Shown piece after piece: positions 59,857-64,000 of a stretch of 64,000 bases of DNA (positions within the stretch are counted from its first letter, which is position 1; every line of letters starts with the position of its first letter). Location: positions 1 to 64,000 of the IMG/VR virus record IMGVR_UViG_3300042452_000984. The stretch is one strand, 5' to 3'. The position numbers and the translations under genes are program-made. Origin of the DNA: a virus. Below the pieces are notes generated by a model that ran no database searches, was not told where the DNA came from, and saw only the letters and a program-made list of their open reading frames with translations.

Positions 59857-60127
59857 TAGTTTTCTCCTGACGATATTTTTCAACTTGCCTGAGGGTGTAG
59901 TCCAACGCCTCTTGGTGGGTGTAACCCCAGCTCATGCACTGCCCGTAACAAACCAGCGCTAGGGCATCCTCCTGATCCCACTGCCGCCGGCGGCCAGGCT
60001 GACCAGGTTCATAGCCCAGTTTTGCCATCCACCGGGATAGCGTGGAAGTAGGAATACTTCCACGGCTCAAACTCTCTGCCAGCAAGGCTTTGAGTTCAGT
60101 GTAGGTGTAGGTGACGGTTACTTCCAT
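59765..60127 (-). CDS. Helix-turn-helix regulator, MerR-like, 120 residues
   Basis: ATG 60127 preferred to a GTG at 60148 that lies in the operator. TYTELKALLAESLSRGSIPTS and TLSRWMAKLGYEP form a probable winged HTH with a GRRRQWDQEDALALVCYG segment after it, as in MerR-type or phage Cox-like regulators. First gene of the leftward membrane operon. CGTGGAA/TTCCACG palindromes in its leader and inside its own HTH codons suggest autoregulation. The overlapping 3' end carries three GGGTACA repeats (59768-59808). Confidence 0.75.
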   Translation of the reverse strand: MEVTVTYTYTELKALLAESLSRGSIPTSTLSRWMAKLGYEPGQPGRRRQWDQEDALALVCYGQCMSWGYTHQEALDYTLRQVEKYRQEKTNGSKYRQAQPTPQSGGDCTQLYPVGSGCTQ

Positions 60128-60134
60128 GGAACTT

Positions 60135-60211
60135 CGTGGAACTTCCACGCTCTAGGACTCTTGTACTGTAGTTCCGCTATATCCTCCCTGTCAACCCCCT
60201 ATCTAGGGGTT
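60135..60211 (-). promoter_or_regulatory. Promoter and operators of the leftward operon
   Basis: Minus strand TTGACA (60189-60194), 18 bases, TACAGT (60165-60170). The palindrome CGTGGAACTTCCACG (60135-60149) covers the early transcribed region, and AACCCC/GGGGTT (60193-60198, 60206-60211) overlaps the -35. A perfect inverted repeat with the same CGTGGAA half-sites occurs at 60042-60065 inside the gene. A rightward -10, TAAAAT (60229-60234), is just beyond. Confidence 0.75.
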
Positions 60212-60264
60212 AAGTAGGGAGAAAGCGCTAAAATGGGCGCACTACCTCGATGGAGTAAAATCAG

Positions 60265-60513
60265 ATGTTCCCCATCACAGAACCGATGCCTGCTAGCAAG
60301 CGGAGACTGAAAGAAATCAAGATCAACGTCCCCGAGGATTTACTGGAAGACGCCCAGCGATTGTTTGAAGCGATCGGGGTTACTGATGGCGATGGCCACC
60401 GCGACGTATGGATGGATGGAGTCTATCGCCTTGCGGAACGGTACAACAAAATTTTAGTTAGCAGGAAATTACTTAGGGATTCTGTCAAGGCAGACGAAAC
60501 TGGTGATAATTAA
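60265..60513 (+). CDS. Small regulator-like protein, 82 residues
   Basis: ATG 60265 with GGAG 9 bases upstream, divergent from the HTH gene. KRRLKEIKINVPEDLLEDAQ followed by RLFEAIGVTD is a ribbon-helix-helix-like pattern (short beta strand, then two helices), but other small DNA-binding folds are possible. Its position opposite the HTH regulator suggests a role in the same switch. Confidence 0.65.
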   Translation: MFPITEPMPASKRRLKEIKINVPEDLLEDAQRLFEAIGVTDGDGHRDVWMDGVYRLAERYNKILVSRKLLRDSVKADETGDN

Positions 60514-60535
60514 TTCAGTACTTCTACTTACTTCC

Positions 60536-60889
60536 ATGGCATTTTTACCACCGCCTCCATTAAGCGCGATCGCGCAACTGATAGCGGCTAACCTTGGCCC
60601 GCTTGTGCCCGCTGGCTGTGATATGCAGCTAAAGCGCCACCCCAAAGGGGGATATGTAATTTACTTTTATGTAGCTAACGCTACCATCGGCGCTCTTATT
60701 GCAAATAATCTTTTATCTGTTATTGGTATTGCTAAAAACATAATTCCCCTAACCTCTGTCGAAGTCAGGGGAGGGTTTGAGCTGAAGGTAGATGCAGCAC
60801 GGCTAGAAAAGCTATACCCTGATGAGACGAAACTGGTGGACGGAAGGATTGACCTTGCTCTTAGGGGTTGTGGTTTGCCTCCTTCCTGA
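60536..60889 (+). CDS. Unrecognised protein, 117 residues
   Basis: Start uncertain: ATG 60536, or GTG 60503 overlapping the upstream gene. Contains GGYVIYFYVANATIGALIANNLL and ELKVDAARLEKLYPD, alternating strands and helices. A TTATTTGCAATAAG-type site (60695-60709, reverse) lies inside it. A few bases overlap a convergent gene. Confidence 0.6.
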   Translation: MAFLPPPPLSAIAQLIAANLGPLVPAGCDMQLKRHPKGGYVIYFYVANATIGALIANNLLSVIGIAKNIIPLTSVEVRGGFELKVDAARLEKLYPDETKLVDGRIDLALRGCGLPPS

Positions 60890-61205
60890 TGGTATGTCCG
60901 TAAACGTCCATCTCGCCAAGCAGCACTTTGGTCAGGTCATCTATTGATGGACGAGCCGTGCTTTCAAAAAAGGTAAATTCCGGCACCCTCGATAATGCCA
61001 CTAGCACAATCCAGGCCGGAGTTTTTGCCAACCGTCCCCCACGGTACAGAATGTCCTTGCTTAGCGGGATGCCAGAGCGATCGCTTATCCACTGGGTAAA
61101 ATCTGTCCAGGGTAAATTGTCGCGTTTTGCTCTTAAAGCATCGACTAACCGCTTAAAGTTGCGGTTGCCCTCATCCGTCACGTAGCTTCTTCGTTCATCA
61201 GCCAT
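60861..61205 (-). CDS. Probable repressor-type DNA-binding protein, 114 residues
   Basis: Start ATG 61205, divergent from 61321. NFKRLVDALRAKRDNLPW, FTQWISDRSGIPLSKDILY and TPAWIVLVALSRVPEF have the length and order of an XRE-like HTH domain followed by a short C-terminal part. Expressed from a promoter whose -35 is shared with the opposite gene, so it is a candidate phage repressor. Assignment is by pattern and context. Confidence 0.65.
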   Translation of the reverse strand: MADERRSYVTDEGNRNFKRLVDALRAKRDNLPWTDFTQWISDRSGIPLSKDILYRGGRLAKTPAWIVLVALSRVPEFTFFESTARPSIDDLTKVLLGEMDVYGHTIRKEANHNP

Positions 61206-61213
61206 TTTCAACT

Positions 61214-61314
61214 ACCTACAAGTAACACCCGGTCTATCGCAATTCTAAACCCCAGTTGCAAAAATGTGAAAACTAGCACATTTGCACTACAATGAGGCGC
61301 AGTTAGTTGTAGGT
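61214..61314. promoter_or_regulatory. Divergent promoter pair sharing one -35 element
   Basis: Rightward: TGTGAA (61265-61270), 17 bases, TACAAT (61288-61293). Leftward: TTCACA (the same 61265-61270, other strand), 17 bases, TAGAAT (61242-61247). An inverted repeat, TGCAAAAATGTG (61257-61268) / CACATTTGCA (61277-61286), covers the shared hexamer. ACCTACAA (61214-61221) / TTGTAGGT (61307-61314) are the two ribosome-site regions in mirror order. Confidence 0.75.
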
Positions 61315-61320
61315 GATGAT

Positions 61321-61680
61321 ATGGCCGAGTACAGACGGATTGCATTGCCCCGGCGCTATACCCGGGTAGTAATGGGCGCTGCCGCCCTAAAGAACATGAA
61401 GCCGATCGCTTACCAGGAGAAAATCCTGGTGGCAGCGGCAAAGAAGGTGATTGAAGCGGGGCCGGACGGTAAAGGATTTAAGGCGATCGCCCGCAAGCCC
61501 GGCGAGCCGAATTTAGCCTTAATCTTTACCAAGGAAGGCTACGATACAATCAGGGCAGCCGTTCAGATCGAGGGGTTGAACCCTCCACAATTTGCCGTGA
61601 AGCATTTATTGCCCAGGGCGTTCAAGGACATTGAAGCTGGCTTCAGAGCCATTAAGGCTACCTACGACGGAGCAGCGTAA
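61321..61680 (+). CDS. Small protein, possible Cro-like partner, 119 residues
   Basis: ATG 61321 with TAGGTGAT upstream; a TTG at 61282 lies in the promoter. EYRRIALPRRYTRVVMGAAAL is basic, followed by KILVAAAKKVIEAGPDGKGF and a longer helical part. It is transcribed alone, opposite the candidate repressor, and ends at a strong terminator. No family recognised; regulator inferred from context. Confidence 0.65.
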   Translation: MAEYRRIALPRRYTRVVMGAAALKNMKPIAYQEKILVAAAKKVIEAGPDGKGFKAIARKPGEPNLALIFTKEGYDTIRAAVQIEGLNPPQFAVKHLLPRAFKDIEAGFRAIKATYDGAA

Positions 61681-61682
61681 TA

Positions 61683-61717
61683 AAAAAGGCGATCGCCGGT
61701 TATGCGATCGCCTTTTT
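61683..61717. terminator. Intrinsic terminator with HIP1 stem
   Basis: AAAAAGGCGATCGC (61683-61696) / GCGATCGCCTTTTT (61704-61717), 14-bp perfect stem, 7-base loop; works in both directions. Confidence 0.9.
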
Positions 61718-61820
61718 GTTGTTTATTGCCAATAACCACCAGTAAAGGCAATAGAGGTTTAATCGATGAGAGTAACACCTACCAGAGTATTACCAACAGA
61801 ATCATTGAGGTAATTTTACC

Positions 61821-62342
61821 ATGAAATATTTCAAGCACGACCTTTTATCCCGCGAGGATGATAAAATTTGGGAACTCATTGACAGCCACGGGATGCAGGG
61901 GTATGGCATCTGGTGGGTCATCCTAGAAGAGCTTTACAAGACAGAGGCTACAGACTTCCAGGTGGAAGCAACCGATATTTGGCTAAAACGCCTTAGCCGC
62001 CAGCTAGGGTTAAGCGATTGGCTGACCATGGTGCGAACCCTCGATAGGCTTGCTGAACTAAACCTGATTGATGGGCAACTGTGGCGCGATCGCGTGATCT
62101 ATGCCCACGGCATCGCCAAGCTGCACAGGGACGGAGCGTACAGGAGACACAGAGATGCTGTTTTCGAGCGCGATAGGTATTGCTGTGTTTACTGCAGCGC
62201 GACGGAGGATTTAACCCTTGACCATGTGATTCCCTACAGCAAGGGTGGTTCTGATGAGCCAGACAATTTGGCCACCTGCTGCCGCTCCTGCAACAGCAGA
62301 AAACACGCTCGCACACCACAAGAATGGCTAGGAGGTCTGTAA
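61821..62342 (+). CDS. DUF4373-type replication protein fused to HNH nuclease
   Basis: 173 residues. Residues 1-95 match the N-terminal domain of phage replication-initiation proteins (KYFKHDLLSREDDKIWELID, then QGYGIWWVILEELY). Residues about 112-165 are a complete HNH nuclease: FERDRYCCVYCSATEDLTLD, HVIPYSKGG, NLATCCRSCNSRK, with the two CxxC pairs and the central His. The usual C-terminal part of the replication protein is absent and replaced by HNH. It may be a homing-type insertion or a nicking initiator. No overlap with the next gene, which starts 1 base on. Confidence 0.8.
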   Translation: MKYFKHDLLSREDDKIWELIDSHGMQGYGIWWVILEELYKTEATDFQVEATDIWLKRLSRQLGLSDWLTMVRTLDRLAELNLIDGQLWRDRVIYAHGIAKLHRDGAYRRHRDAVFERDRYCCVYCSATEDLTLDHVIPYSKGGSDEPDNLATCCRSCNSRKHARTPQEWLGGL

Positions 62343-62343
62343 C

Positions 62344-63531
62344 ATGCAATGGTTTCGTTTTTACAGTGAATTTAGATGCGACCCCAAGTTGTCATTGATG
62401 ACCCCTCACCACCAGTGGGCTTTCATCATCCTCCTATGCCTTGCTTCAGACAATTCAGAACGAGGAAGGATTGACAACCTGACCGACGAAGAAATTGCCT
62501 ACCAAATCAGAATGCCGGTCGAGGACTGGCAAACCTTAAAAGCTAAATTCAAAGTAAAAGGCATGATCGATTGGGATGAGACGGGAATCAAGATCACCCA
62601 TTGGGCAAGACGCCAGTTTGAATCTGACAACTCCACCGAAAGAGTGCGAAAGCACCGTGAACAAAAGCGTTTAGCTACAGCTACGACAAAAGAAACGGGA
62701 GTGAAACGTTTCAGTAACGTTAATGCAACGCCCCCAGATACAGATACAGATCCAGATTCAGATCCGGAGATCGTTAAAAATCTATTAGAAAGTTCTATAC
62801 CTAAGTGTCCGGAACCGAACATCGAGCCGCTTTGTAGCGCTGACGCGCTACGCGATCGCGTTTCTGAAGAAAAACATTCAGAACCCGAACCGGCTAAACA
62901 GGAAACAGCCGATACCTTTCCCCCTCTGGATAGCCAGGTAGAAAAACCTGGGGCTCAACCAAAACCCCGGACAAGAAAAAAATCTGGCGGCAGCGCGCGA
63001 AAAATTAGCACACCCAAAAACCATCCCGAGCAGTTTGATGCTGCATGGGATTCCTACCGCAAGTTTTGCATAGCCGTAGAGAGCACTGTCGCCCTCTCTC
63101 AGGCGCGCAAAGAGGCTGTTAGGGAGTGGGACAAGCTAATAGAGGGCGGAGACGCCTTAGAGGCGATTCTGGACGGGCTGAACTTCTACATGGAGGTAAA
63201 GCGGGTTGAGCATCAACGCAAAGGGGAAGCGTTTGGCATTTCCCACTTTTGCCGGTTTCTGTCTAACCGCAAATGGGAGGCCGCGATCGCCTACCGCGAG
63301 CAAAAGCGATCGCAGCCCGCCCCCGCCAAAGACATCACTGCCAACGTCCACGCGGACCTGCAGGACATCACCGTCCTGCTACGTCAATTAGGCCGCTCCG
63401 CTGTGCTGCCCCCCGAGTGGCAGGAACGCACCGGCAAAACCTTTACCCGCCAGTTGGACGCCGTTGAAAGCGACGACTATGTCGCCTACCTCAAGGGCGA
63501 ACTAGAGCGTCTTGCTGTGGCCAATCCGTAG
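62344..63531 (+). CDS. Phage replication initiator / replisome organiser
   Basis: 395 residues. FRFYSEFRCDPKLSLMTPHH and AYQIRMPVEDWQTLKAKF form the winged-helix N-terminal domain of replisome-organiser proteins. A long polar linker follows, with Asp-rich TDTDPDSDP encoded by CAGAT(A/C)-type hexamer repeats (62738-62770), and a C-terminal helical domain with AFGISHFCRFLSNRKWEAAI. Repeats inside the initiator gene recall lambda O, where the origin lies in the gene. Starts right after the HNH fusion gene. Confidence 0.75.
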   Translation: MQWFRFYSEFRCDPKLSLMTPHHQWAFIILLCLASDNSERGRIDNLTDEEIAYQIRMPVEDWQTLKAKFKVKGMIDWDETGIKITHWARRQFESDNSTERVRKHREQKRLATATTKETGVKRFSNVNATPPDTDTDPDSDPEIVKNLLESSIPKCPEPNIEPLCSADALRDRVSEEKHSEPEPAKQETADTFPPLDSQVEKPGAQPKPRTRKKSGGSARKISTPKNHPEQFDAAWDSYRKFCIAVESTVALSQARKEAVREWDKLIEGGDALEAILDGLNFYMEVKRVEHQRKGEAFGISHFCRFLSNRKWEAAIAYREQKRSQPAPAKDITANVHADLQDITVLLRQLGRSAVLPPEWQERTGKTFTRQLDAVESDDYVAYLKGELERLAVANP

Positions 63532-63553
63532 CAAATTTAATATAACTTTGCTG

Positions 63554-63582
63554 TTGCATATTTGCTTTATGCAGCGTATGGT
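63554..63582 (+). promoter_or_regulatory. Promoter of the last gene
   Basis: TTGCAT (63554-63559), 17 bases, TATGGT (63577-63582), followed by a perfect AGGAGGTGAT ribosome site at 63590-63599. Confidence 0.55.
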
Positions 63583-63602
63583 TGTGTTAGGAGGTGATAC
63601 CG

Positions 63603-64000
63603 ATGAACCATAATCCGTTGGAGCCCGAAGAGCTGCGATCGCTGATGGCGACGCTGTGCGAAGCTCAGGGCTGGCGCCCTATTAGTGATGAGCTTTTGCA
63701 GCAATTTTGGCGGGAGGTTAAGGATATTTCTGGGCATGAGGTTATCCGCATGTTCGGGAACTCTATGGCAACGCCATACCTGAAGCCTGCCATGTTGCTA
63801 GATGGGCTTAAGCAAGAGCGCCGCCGACTGCTTGAGGAGCAGGTGGCTAGTGTCCCTAGTGGGCACAAACGTTACGCGGACATGTCGCCTAAAGAGCAGG
63901 CTGCCTATATGGCGGCTCAAAAGCTGGCAAGGGACAAGCTTAAGGCTGATTTGGCTAGTTTGTACCAACAAGGCAAAATCCCTACTACTCGTGTAGGAGG
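63603..64000 (+). CDS. Replication-region protein, 3' end outside the window
   Basis: ATG 63603 follows an unusually complete AGGAGGTGAT ribosome site 3-12 bases upstream. Open to the end of the window (132 codons). ELRSLMATLCEAQGWRP and LLQQFWREVKDISGHEVI are helical; a middle segment, KLARDKLKADLASL, follows. Position after the initiator suggests a helicase loader or accessory factor, but I do not recognise it. Confidence 0.7.
   Translation, partial: MNHNPLEPEELRSLMATLCEAQGWRPISDELLQQFWREVKDISGHEVIRMFGNSMATPYLKPAMLLDGLKQERRRLLEEQVASVPSGHKRYADMSPKEQAAYMAAQKLARDKLKADLASLYQQGKIPTTRVG

Noticed and set aside
1-64000. Integrase, attachment sites, tRNA genes, portal and large terminase
   Set aside because: I looked for their signatures and saw none that I could support; portal and terminase may lie outside the window or be too diverged to recognise by eye.

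Overview
The window is phage DNA, with no bacterial housekeeping gene in it. It reads as most of the genome of a contractile-tailed phage (myovirus morphotype), free or integrated, of a cyanobacterium. The cyanobacterial assignment rests on the many GCGATCGC (HIP1) octamers in genes and even in terminator stems, on the codon use, and on small cysteine-rich proteins of cyanobacterial type. I see no integrase, attachment site, tRNA, CRISPR array or host gene, so I cannot tell lytic phage from prophage. The portal and large terminase were not recognised and probably lie outside the window.

Layout. 1-6958: unassigned phage proteins and a giant DarB-like helicase polyvalent protein. 6955-8690: small stand-alone cassettes (promoter, gene, terminator), including a DUF5131/Gp37-Gp68 protein. 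8768-14541: a sigma-70 factor, a 985-residue mosaic polyvalent protein and a Dps ferritin fused to a duplicated probable winged helix. 14606-19657: unknown and minor head genes with a CoiA-like nuclease cassette. 20035-24193: a secreted protein, then a translationally coupled DNA-metabolism operon (SSB-like protein, HAD-fold protein, DnaN sliding clamp, DpdA-type DNA transglycosylase). 24711-34640: prohead protease, scaffold, major capsid and connector genes. 34650-57096: sheath, tube, frameshifted tail chaperone, tape measure, methyltransferase, M15 endolysin, baseplate and fibres. 57086-60127: a leftward operon of membrane proteins under an HTH regulator. 60127-64000: two divergent control regions, then replication genes.

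How it fits together. The phage encodes its own bacterial-type clamp, and four of its proteins carry a textbook clamp-binding pentapeptide QLxLF, among them the methyltransferase and the extended prohead protease. Three of those four, plus the Dps fusion and a 241-residue protein, also share parts of a short recurrent module (TLAG-x-PY, GIVLRKAG, GVxYxLNxNxRW). In the largest of them the module is joined to lower-GC unrelated segments, as if one tag served several payloads. The tag could be a capsid-targeting signal for internal head proteins, a clamp tether, or both. DpdA next to the clamp predicts 7-deazaguanine-modified phage DNA.
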